11,116 bases of DNA from positions 8,972-20,087 of the forward strand of contig CAMPET010000369.1 in NCBI GenBank assembly GCA_946803715.1, in the 5' to 3' direction. The notes under the pieces were generated by a model, which saw only the letters and a list, made by a program, of their open reading frames with translations, was not told the DNA's origin and did no database searches. A program made the translations under genes and the position numbers. Position 1 is the stretch's first letter. The number at the start of each line of letters is the position of its first letter. Shown in pieces: positions 1 to 7,396 of the stretch. This DNA comes from Beroe ovata (lineage: Eukaryota > Ctenophora > Nuda > Beroida > Beroidae).

Positions 1-25
1 CACACACACACACACACACACACAC
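1..25. repeat. (CA)n microsatellite at the left end
   Basis: Uninterrupted CA dinucleotides fill the first 25 bases. The right end of the window is a GT repeat, the same motif on the opposite strand, so both ends lie in simple repeats where assemblies often stop. True length cannot be judged because the tract runs off the window. Confidence 0.97.
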
Positions 26-335
26 CTGTGAATGAGATGTACGATGAAGGCTGTTTGTTTCGTCTATCAATCGCTGTCGTTCATCATCTCCCATGCTAAT
101 GGATATAACATCTACAGTAGCGCAAACAAAGCACAGAAAGATTATAGTTCCGCCAATATAAGAGAATGTGTATCATGTGAATTCGAACAAGACAATGCTT
201 GGAAGTAATCCAAATCGTACCCGAAAACGAAATAGAAAAATGTTGATCAACACGTAATTATATAAAAAACAATCACTACATCATGAGATATACAAAAAAT
301 AAAATACTTATCCAGGGAAAAACAAACCAAAATTT
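26..335. other. Left intergenic stretch, downstream of the PLBD-like gene
   Basis: AT-rich sequence between the CA repeat and the stop codon of the minus-strand PLBD-like gene. It must contain that gene's 3' untranslated region. I see no canonical AATAAA on the minus strand here, no convincing open frame and no clear repeat. Confidence 0.6.
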
Positions 336-2740
336 CTAGAACGCTTCACTTTCCTCCCATCGGTTTCTGAAAGAGATCGTTACCTCGTCGAACTGCTGCA
401 AATCATTCATACCTACGTGACTCACATTGGACCAATCGGATGTTGACCACCTGAAGGGGGGCTGCTGCTCTGATGTGGGCCCTGCTACAGCACGGAAACT
501 CATGCGACTCATCAGCTCTGTGAGTGGGAATGGGGGGTTATGGTGCATACCTGGGGACTGGAGCAAGAGGAACTACTGCTAGTTCTAGTGCTAGCAGTTC
601 TGCAGTCTGCTACTTTTGTACACTGGAGCTGCAGCTGTTCAATGACTGAATGATTACAGTGAATTACAATGATTGAGTGAGATTAGAGTGAGATTGAAGT
701 GAGATTTGGGCGGAAGTTTACCGTGGTTTGTGCCCTTGTAGTCCGTTGCTCCGTGGAGTCGATGCCCCAGGAAGGGAAGGAGATAGGTCCCGTTAGCGGG
801 GTTCAAGTCGCTCCGCGCTGCAATCGCGTTCTCCGCAGTATAGGGCGGAGTGCACTCGCACGCCGACAGCGGATCGTTTTTGTAATCGTTGTATCTGCAG
901 ATCATAATATCATAGGATGTTTGTATTCTGTGCATTTCAATATCTATCATTATAACTATTCTAAAGACGCCTCTTTCCACGATCTGTCCAAGCATGTCCG
1001 TTGAGGACTCACCTCATCATCTTGTATAGAGTTGCCATGTCAACCACTTTATGTTGATCCCGTCTGAATATCCGTGCTCGAGGGGTGGTGTCATACGCGA
1101 ACATCGGCCCATATTTCTCCACAGACTCCTGGTTACCTGGCAACACGGTCTATGAGTGTGCATCCAATCTAATTCCAAAATCGGTGAAAATTAGCAACTG
1201 CGGCCGCGGGCGAGCTTGTCTAAGATATACCTGAAATGTTGAAAATATCAGGGTAGAAGGGAGTGTTGTAACTCGGCCAGTAGCCCTGATCTCTCAACAC
1301 TTGCGTCTGATCCTCTGCTCGGATATGGCCAGGAATTTGTTCCAACACCCAGAGAACATCACTCTATAACAGACAATGAGTCAGTGCTCTATTGATAAAC
1401 CATACGTATGCATTATGTAGTGGTGATATATTCAATATTCATAGTAGGAGTTACAAACTTTCAGTTGTTGATCAGATGGTTCGAATTTGTTGTAATCCAC
1501 TATCATCCACTGATTGTTATATGTCCCAGAATTGAAATCCGAGAAAACAGCAGTCCACTCTTTACCATTTGAAGCAAGCCTGAAAAGCAACATTTGGTAA
1601 TCGAAATTGAACCTCATTTTTGAATTTAAGAGAGCACTTAAAGTAAGTTGACATTTCACCTGTTAGCAACAATGGCTCTCATGAATTCTGGGACACTATT
1701 CTCTGGTTTCACAAACTGCCAGAGTGATGCATTGTTGTTCCCAATGGTAGTTTCCATGGAAACAAGTCCAGAGCTGATAAGAGTGCTGCTATCATCCTTC
1801 ACTTCAACTTAATTGATCAAAGTTTCTCTAGAGAGGAGCCCACCTTATTAATGTGAAGTCATCACCACTACTCAAATATCCAGGGTAAGAGGTGAAGATT
1901 TGTTGTTTACCTGTATTGGAATAAAGTTCTAGAAACATCAGATCATGTTGTACAAACACTCAATAGAGGATCACTAGCAATAATTCATATGGCTAAACCT
2001 GGAACACTGCTCCCATCTTCTGGATGGAACTGAAAATTGAGATTGTAATCTTTGATGATCCTTATCAAACTCAGATATGAATTCCATGTGATCTGAGAAG
2101 TAAGAAGATCTTTTCTTGTCCACTTGATAAGGGCTGAGCATGATCCTGATCCAAGGATATGTTTTTCATGCTTTCTTGCTCTTTTCTCTAACTGACCATC
2201 CCCCAAAGCTTGCTCAAGATCTTCCAGATCCCCACTCAAATTCATTAGATAGAAGTCTTCCAATGTCAATTTGCCAGGGTAGACCAAGTTAAAACCCTTG
2301 TAGAGACCATCAAGTTGTAGAATGATCAACTTCATGTGATGCCAATATGGAGATGTCTCACTGTGTTCATGAATCATTCCTTGAAGCCAGTGATTGTTGT
2401 GGTGAATAAACTTCTTCAATTTTGAACAGAATGGAGATGGTTTGGCACAATAACCAGACATTGTATTTGTCCATGACTGTAATATTCTCTTTGCAGTGGC
2501 ATATCCTTCACCAACTCCAGCAGCATGTGCTTGATCAGAGTCAGGGTATGATCCATTGGTTATTACAGTTAGTTTTGTCCAACCATTCTTGCTTAGAGTA
2601 TCATTGAACTCAACATATGCAAGTACAGCCCCACTCCTTGGACTATGAGGAAATACATTCAAATCTTTGTCTACATAATGTCTTGTGCATTGTAGAAGAA
2701 GGGCCATGGTGAGGAGAATAATTCCTTTGAATAAGGCCAT
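336..2740 (-). CDS. PLBD: Phospholipase B-like (PLBD family) lysosomal-type hydrolase, eight exons, complete
   Basis: Seen: minus-strand exons 2740-1999, 1910-1844, 1785-1660, 1579-1459, 1363-1231, 1136-1013, 894-722 and 517-336 join in frame with GT-AG introns of 58-204 bases into about 555 residues, the usual family length. Residues 1-20 form a hydrophobic signal peptide. Family blocks follow in order: LQLDGL (141-146), GSGSCSALIK (197-206), TWNSY (218-222), SYPG (255-258), ETTIGNNN (281-288), FNSGTYNNQWMIVDY (327-341), LEQIPG, RARIFRRD, ARSDLNPANGTY (464-475) and GPTSEQQPPFRWST near the end. Several NxS/T glycosylation sites fit a secretory protein. Known: PLBD proteins are Ntn-type hydrolases matured by self-cleavage before a cysteine nucleophile in lysosomes or secretions; Cys201 is the matching residue. 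Inferred: substrate is probably phospholipid or related amides, but substrates are poorly defined even in mammals. PLBD1 versus PLBD2 is not decided. The exon 2/3 junction is ambiguous. Confidence 0.95.
674..707. repeat. Short GAGTGAGATT direct repeat inside PLBD intron 7
   Basis: About three imperfect copies of an 11-12 base unit with the core GTGAGATT lie in tandem in the largest intron (518-721) of the PLBD-like gene. On the coding strand they read as AATCTCAC. They are probably ordinary slippage products. Confidence 0.6.
1132..1144. promoter_or_regulatory. Perfect X-box-like palindrome at the PLBD exon 6 acceptor
   Basis: GTTACC-T-GGCAAC matches the RFX X-box consensus GTNRCC-N(0-3)-RGYAAC exactly. 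It straddles the intron 5 / exon 6 boundary of the PLBD-like gene, so the match may only be a by-product of splice and coding sequence. No function is shown by the sequence. Confidence 0.3.
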
Positions 2741-3597
2741 ATTCCTGTATTATGTAGTTTATATTTAGAATAATCTAGATTGAGTCAATCCTTGAGATCC
2801 TTGAGATCATTCAGAAATGTCACAAAGAGAACTATATTGAGACAAATTGATTATATTTCAATTTTCACAGCATTCGAATTATAGAGAATGAAAATCTTGA
2901 TTAGAATATCATTTCAACAGTTATTGACTCGATACATGTCAATATGGGACATGGGTACCGATATGGGTACCGACATGGGTACCGACATGGGTACCGACAT
3001 GGGTACCAATACAAGTGAATGGATGAAATTAATAAATTCTTTCATGTGTTCAGATTTCAATTCAAAACTATATGAATCAAAGTGCACATAAATTAAGACT
3101 ACAAGACATTTTCGCAATTGTGATTCTGCGCGGCGCGCGCGTAACCAAAATATCGGTGATCAATTAAAATGATATAAAAACACAATGTATTTCGAATTTT
3201 GAAACGATCATTCAATGCAGATAATCATAATAACTGCAGTTGGGACATAGTTAAATAATGATAGATTTTCATGGATATAAAACCGGAACGCCGCGCAACT
3301 TTATCATTGTCTTGGTATTATTCATAGCTTTTGATTCACTGCTACAAACAAATTTTGGCATTTGAATTAATAAATTAGAATTTATGATCATCCATGTTTG
3401 AATAAAGGCCTGTAATCCGAGTGGATGTTCGGTAGTATGAACTCCGACTATCAACAATCCTTTATTTGCTGTAATTTCAGTTACTTCAGCCACATTCAAA
3501 CTAGTAGCTATTTTGCCTTAATGTGCAATTACCATGATTGTTACCCAGAGCAGACAAAAAAGGCTAAAGAGTAAAGATAAGTTTTCTCCTCAGCCCA
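2741..3597. other. Intergenic region between two divergent genes
   Basis: This 857-base AT-rich gap separates the minus-strand PLBD-like start from the first modelled exon of the plus-strand 202-residue gene, so it probably holds both promoters. It contains a 9-base direct repeat near 2788-2805, the 12-base minisatellite at 2948-3007 and an isolated GC-only run at 3128-3141. A 76-codon minus-strand frame at 3269-3499 has no recognisable domain and no support as a gene. No clear TATA box is assigned. Confidence 0.55.
2948..3007. repeat. 12-base minisatellite, five copies of GACATGGGTACC
   Basis: Five head-to-tail units of GACATGGGTACC occupy 2948-2959, 2960-2971, 2972-2983, 2984-2995 and 2996-3007; the only change is C to T at the third base of unit two. 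Each unit contains the palindrome GGTACC. Because 12 is divisible by three the tract is open in several frames and could read as a Met-Gly-Thr-Asp repeat in a 67-codon plus-strand frame, but that frame has no other sign of being coding. Confidence 0.95.
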
Positions 3598-4557
3598 ATG
3601 ACTCATGTTTACAGACAAACAGGAATACCTTGGACTAGCAAGGGCATACAGCTTGAGCCAAAACTTTTCATAAAGATCAAACCCTTAGCTATCCAATCCC
3701 AAAAAGGATATAAGATAAGAACAAGGTACATTTGTTTTTCAAATGATGTGGTGTTCCGCAGCACTTGTTCTTTCTATGACTTGCTTTATTTCCAGATCAG
3801 AACAGCAGTATTCCTGTGCAGATAGGCCTAGAGATGAGATATTCAAAGATAACTATGACAGGAGACAGTTTCAGGTAAGTATCAGTGTTACTGAATAAGA
3901 TGATTTTGCGAGCTTACATTTATCATATAAGTGCAGTTATCAGTCAACTGTTTCAACTCCTAGGTTAAAAAGTGTGGTTACTGGTCTGATATCTCCAAGC
4001 CATATCGCCCTGTTGGAGATGTTGAACTTGACACAAGAATGCTGCTCCTCAAAACATTAGACCAGCATGATCCTGATTCATTGGTGTGCTGCCATATACA
4101 CATATACATAAGCTCCATTCTACCTTATCTCTAATAAATGAAAATATGTTTCTTTTCCTACAATAGAGCTGACTAACTTCAATATCTTCCAGAATAATGA
4201 TAACACAGCTTCAAAGAATGAAGAAAGCAGAAGACAGGCAAAGAGAAGAGAAAGAAAATCTCTCAAGGTTTTGAATCAAGGATCGTTTCATGCCAAAGTC
4301 CCTTGATATGAATATTTCTGTGTATATTATTGTAAGTAAATACATCTCAGCTGAAGAATGTGAATGACAAAGCAGAACCATACTGCCGCACCGCAGAGAC
4401 AATCATCAAGAGGGAGCTGAATGAGGGGCGAAACAGGATGGCTGTTGTGAAATCTGGGTGTGACTTCTTTCACGTTATACAATCGGAACAACAAGCCAAG
4501 GTTTGGGGATTGTCAGATTACAATTTCAACTATGTTTCTAGTAGACTTGGGTTATAG
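3598..4557 (+). CDS. Unrecognised five-exon protein of about 202 residues
   Basis: Proposed exons are 3598-3725, 3796-3874, 3964-4083, 4193-4267 and 4351-4557. Seen: all four introns (70, 89, 109 and 83 bases) begin GT and end AG, donors include AG|GTAAGT-type and AAG|GTAC, acceptors follow pyrimidine runs, and the frame stays open to the TAG at 4555-4557; exons 2-5 hold multiples of three apart from the single base that completes the exon 1 codon. The middle is rich in charged and aromatic residues (KKCGYWSD, DTRMLLLKTLD), residues about 110-134 are strongly basic (RRQAKRRERKSLK) and could be a nuclear signal or an RNA- or microtubule-binding patch, and the C-terminal 68 residues contain SGCDFFHVI. 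There is no signal peptide or membrane segment. I do not recognise the family. Exon 1 is the weakest part: an acceptor-like CTCCTCAG at 3586-3593 means it could be internal and the true start further upstream. Confidence 0.55.
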
Positions 4558-4635
4558 GTATACTCAATATTAAGTGAGATTAGTTATTTCATTGTTTTGT
4601 GTTTTGTGTCCTAGTCCTGCAAATGTTTTCATTCA

Positions 4636-4667
4636 GCAAGTAATTCTGCAAGTAATTCTGCAAGTAA
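4636..4667. repeat. 12-base direct repeat, 2.7 copies of GCAAGTAATTCT
   Basis: Units at 4636-4647 and 4648-4659 are identical and are followed by a partial GCAAGTAA. It is a short slippage-type repeat in the 3' flank of the preceding gene. Confidence 0.85.
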
Positions 4668-4955
4668 AGTTAACAATTCTATATCACTTTGTTGTTGAGT
4701 AGCCGTTTTGACTTGCAAAACTTGTTAACCTGTATACTGTTTACTGTATACTATTCTGCTTGTTGAGCAGTGAGCACAGAATGAAAGTGGTGACTAGTGC
4801 AGTGCTCATGCATCACAAACTGTACAATACATGTACTATACACAGATTGGATGCTGATTGAATAGTGGTGGTCTCCATGTTTATTGTTTATAACTCTCGC
4901 ATCCCCCATGGGGAATCTAGTTAAACACTGACATGTGATATCAAAATACATGCGT

Positions 4956-4979
4956 CGTGTTTCACCACGTGTTTCACCA
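4956..4979. repeat. 12-base tandem duplication with an E-box at its junction
   Basis: CGTGTTTCACCA occurs twice in a row and the junction creates CACGTG (4966-4971), the core E-box bound by bHLH factors. It sits about 35-50 bases upstream of the small gene's ATG, so a promoter role is possible but not demonstrated. Confidence 0.5.
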
Positions 4980-5004
4980 CTTGTTCGTTCAGGAGGATGC
5001 CATA

Positions 5005-5325
5005 ATGGCAGAAAGAAAACCGACGTACTCGAGGGAGAATTGGAGACCAGCCCGGCCACTGACCGGATCGGACGAGTAAGTTCTGTACTCAGTGTTCATG
5101 TACTCCATGTCTCGCTATCCATGTCTCGATATCAATTCTCGCTATCCATGTCTCAATATCCATGTCTCGCTATCCATGTCTCGCCGAATTCTATCTGAAA
5201 ATCCCCTCCACAGTTCGAGTGATGAGGAAAGTGAGATTGAGGAGGAGGAGAATGAGACTTGGGACGAGACAGAGAGCAAACAGGATTACTGGTCAACACT
5301 CGGCATTTCAACACCGTCAACGTGA
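5005..5325 (+). CDS. Unrecognised two-exon small acidic protein, 60 residues
   Basis: Proposed exons are 5005-5075 and 5214-5325. Seen: the ATG at 5005 opens a frame that would stop at once if unspliced, but a consensus donor GA|GTAAGT at 5075/5076 and an acceptor CCCCTCCACAG at 5203-5213 join in phase (GA plus T) to a frame ending in TGA at 5323-5325. The product is a basic, proline-containing N-terminus (MAERKPTYSRENWRPARPL) followed by a run of mainly Asp, Glu and Ser (about residues 23-46) and a short QDYWSTLGIS tail. Serines followed by acidic residues fit casein kinase 2 sites. There is no signal peptide or membrane segment, so it is probably intracellular and largely disordered. I do not recognise it. 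It is convergent with the receptor gene downstream. It could instead be the 5' part of a longer gene, or a chance model; frame agreement and site quality favour a real gene. Confidence 0.5.
5105..5187. repeat. 14-base minisatellite (CCATGTCTCGCTAT), about six copies, inside an intron
   Basis: Units at 5105-5118, 5119-5132, 5133-5145 (one base short), 5146-5159, 5160-5173 and 5174-5187 share the core ATGTCTCG. The array lies wholly in the proposed 138-base intron (5076-5213) of the small acidic gene and makes up about 60 percent of it. Because 14 is not a multiple of three, plus-strand frames through it shift frame unit by unit, which produces several overlapping spurious frames. Confidence 0.92.
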
Positions 5326-5332
5326 ATGCACT

Positions 5333-5425
5333 GCGTTACCCGTAGCAACGCGTTATCAATTGCAATGCGTTATCAATAGCAACGCTTTATATGACCATAG
5401 CAACGCGTTATTTTACCGTAGCAAC
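5333..5425. repeat. Tandem array of five X-box-like units (17-21 bases)
   Basis: Units at 5333-5349, 5350-5366, 5367-5383 (17 bases each), 5384-5404 and 5405-5425 (21 each) follow the pattern GCGTTAYC-NNN-AGCAAC. Unit 1 contains GTTACC-CGT-AGCAAC (5335-5349), an exact match to the RFX X-box GTNRCC-N(0-3)-RGYAAC. Units 3 (5369-5383), 4 (5391-5404) and 5 (5412-5425) each miss it by one base; unit 2 is more diverged. The array begins eight bases after the stop codon of the small acidic gene. Binding by an RFX factor is inference only. Confidence 0.7.
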
Positions 5426-5777
5426 GCACTACTATTCCAAAAAGTATAGTATATTCTCTCAGGATCAGAAGGAAAAGCAGTACAAAAAGTAGGAAGTCTA
5501 TCGCCCCTCAACCAGTTTACTTCGCATCAACCTCTACTAGGTGAAATTCAAATCAAAACTCCAATATATGATTTAAATCTTCAACTAATACTATAAATAC
5601 TAACTAATGCTATTAGGCTATAAGAACAATGTCAAGGGTCAGCTTAGTGTGTTATATTCTCCAAAAATAAGTTCGAGTTTCTCTGTTGAGCGCGTCTTCA
5701 ATCACTAAAACTAAATTACAGTATTGCTTAGGAAACAGCATGTTTATCTCTGTTGTCAGTGTTGTTGCTTTGCACAC
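5426..5777. other. Intergenic gap between convergent genes
   Basis: AT-rich sequence between the X-box-like array and the 3' end of the receptor gene. It should include both 3' untranslated regions. I see no open frame, repeat or clear polyadenylation signal that I can assign. Confidence 0.5.
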
Positions 5778-5790
5778 GTTACCTAGTAAC
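5778..5790. promoter_or_regulatory. Perfect X-box-like palindrome over the receptor stop codon
   Basis: GTTACC-T-AGTAAC matches GTNRCC-N(0-3)-RGYAAC exactly and overlaps the receptor stop codon (complement of 5779-5781). With the array at 5333-5425 it makes the convergent 3' region unusually rich in this motif. Function is not shown. Confidence 0.3.
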
Positions 5791-6762
5791 ATGAGCAACA
5801 TTTGTAGAACTACCGTTGCTTAGCGACGCCCCTACAGGTTGCGAGCCCAGGACAAACCTCATCGTTCTCCTGAACTTAGCAACCAGGTAGTCCCTGAGCG
5901 ACCTGTTAAACACTGTATAGATGATAGGGTTGCTAGCAACGCTCAACATCACCAAATTAAACGTTATTTCCTCCGTCTCGGCAAAGTTGAACTGTGAATG
6001 GGAGATGTATCGCTGTATCATGTAAATGATAATGGGAAGCCAGGAAACCAGTATCATTCCAGACATTACACTGACTGCAATTACCGGTTTAATGTCCAGT
6101 TTATGTGTTGCACGACAGGCAACAACCCATAGCAACACGTTAGCAACAATAGTCCCGACAAAAGGAATCATCATAGCAACACCGATGTGTATGAACCTGA
6201 CAATCATCACGTGACTGTCCGATGACTCTGTCAAGTTGACATGACAACCATGGAGATTGAGGGAGAAGTCAGCATGCCGGAGTGTGACGTATGACAACAC
6301 ACTCTCACACGCTGACACCACATACACCAACACCGCACTTACATCCACCAGCATCGGCTGCAGGGTGAGGGCACTCCTCGGCCTCATGCATCGGAACAGT
6401 CGTAGCAGCGACACGAGGAATACAAACTTGAAGTTTGCCGAAGTGAGGGCTGGTCGAGTGTAGTTAGTGTAGAGACACGTGCTGTAGTCGAGACAGGATG
6501 GGCACAGGTAGAACGTGAGGGCAGGAACACCCAGGAACAGGAGACAGAGCAGATCGTTGAGAGTGAGGTGTTTCACCAGGTTGAGGGTCGCGTGACACGT
6601 CCCCGGGAGGAGGTCACGTGATCTTATCGCGGTGTAGAGAATCAGCGCGTTGCCAAGGAGACCGATCACCAGGACCAGGAAACTGAACAGGATGAGGAGA
6701 GTCATTTTCCAATCGGCGTACTCATCATCGTGAGTTGTGATGTCATTGGAGAGTGGCGACAT
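5779..6762 (-). CDS. Class A (rhodopsin-like) G protein-coupled receptor, single exon, 327 residues
   Basis: Seen: seven hydrophobic helices at about residues 20-46, 58-85, 101-122, 138-160, 187-215, 226-250 and 265-285. Class A landmarks are in register: Asn38 in GN of helix 1, Asp70 in LTLND of helix 2, Cys96 (exactly 25 residues before Arg121, the expected disulfide cysteine) with a likely partner Cys173, Pro200 in helix 5, SWLP (Trp241, Pro243) in helix 6, NPIIY (278-282) in helix 7, and an amphipathic helix 8 (FNRSLRDYL). The D/ERY motif is reduced to Leu-Arg-Leu at 120-122, and helix 4 lacks its usual tryptophan. Glycosylation sites NYT (100) and NLT (176) are on predicted outer loops. 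Known: such receptors sit in the plasma membrane and couple ligand binding to G proteins. The ligand cannot be told; it is an orphan, loosely peptide-receptor-like. It is intronless. Residues 1-96 lie inside the duplicated block. Confidence 0.93.
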   Translation of the reverse strand: MSPLSNDITTHDDEYADWKMTLLILFSFLVLVIGLLGNALILYTAIRSRDLLPGTCHATLNLVKHLTLNDLLCLLFLGVPALTFYLCPSCLDYSTCLYTNYTRPALTSANFKFVFLVSLLRLFRCMRPRSALTLQPMLVDVSAVLVYVVSACESVLSYVTLRHADFSLNLHGCHVNLTESSDSHVMIVRFIHIGVAMMIPFVGTIVANVLLWVVACRATHKLDIKPVIAVSVMSGMILVSWLPIIIYMIQRYISHSQFNFAETEEITFNLVMLSVASNPIIYTVFNRSLRDYLVAKFRRTMRFVLGSQPVGASLSNGSSTNVAHVTR

Positions 6763-7352
6763 GCCCTGTGAGTAGTGATAACTTCATTGCATAGTTCATC
6801 AAAACAGTAATGAGAACTACTCGTGAAGCAATGATATTGTATGTCATCTCCAAAGTCAACATCTCAAACCCTCATTATAAATTCCTCTAACTTCGCTCTA
6901 ACTTCCCTCTAACTCTCCGTCCTTATGATTTGCCGACTATTCTTTACAGTTAACTTCACTAAGCCACAGCGAGCACTAATTCTACTCTGACGCATACGGC
7001 ATTTATAGTGAGGACAGGAACGAATTATGGGAATACTGATGGATGTAGGTCGGTGGACCATATCATGGATTAAACGCACAAGCCAAATCAAATCTTAGGT
7101 AACCATGGCTACGATATGCGTTATTATGGTAAGAGAGTTGACTTGCATCGTTACCATGGTATTAGACGCTGTTACTACGAGACAAACTCCGACTCAAACA
7201 ACAGAGGTATGCGGTCTCTGCCACGTGTACAATAGCAACAGTGAGTACCAAATATCTACGGGTGGGACTGAATATGGAGAGAGAGGGGGTGTTGGAATGT
7301 TCACTCTAATTAATTATACAGATCTCAGGGTGAATTGACAGTCTGACCCCAG

Positions 7353-7396
<44 letters not shown>

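Larger units (their letters stand above)
4558..5004. other. Intergenic stretch between the two plus-strand gene models
   Basis: This region must hold the 3' end of the 202-residue gene and the promoter of the 60-residue gene. It contains a 12-base direct repeat at 4636-4667 and a second 12-base duplication at 4956-4979. No open frame here has recognisable protein features; a 102-codon minus-strand frame overlapping it lies antisense to the small gene's first exon and is judged a shadow. Confidence 0.5.

Noticed and set aside
2888-3091. Plus-strand 67-codon frame with a Met-Gly-Thr-Asp repeat, and its minus-strand mirror
   Set aside because: Both frames stay open only because the 12-base minisatellite is divisible by three. 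Outside the repeat there is no recognisable protein feature or splice support.
3269-3499. Minus-strand 76-codon frame between the divergent genes
   Set aside because: No domain, signal peptide or splice extension could be seen, and a frame of this length is expected by chance.
4751-5059. Minus-strand 102-codon frame over the small gene's first exon
   Set aside because: It has no recognisable motif and is antisense to the better supported plus-strand exon.
7105-7338. Possible first exon of a gene divergent from the receptor (ACCATGG start, GTAAGA and GTGAGT donors)
   Set aside because: No phase-matched downstream exon with protein character was found before the end of the block, and the peptide has no recognisable features.
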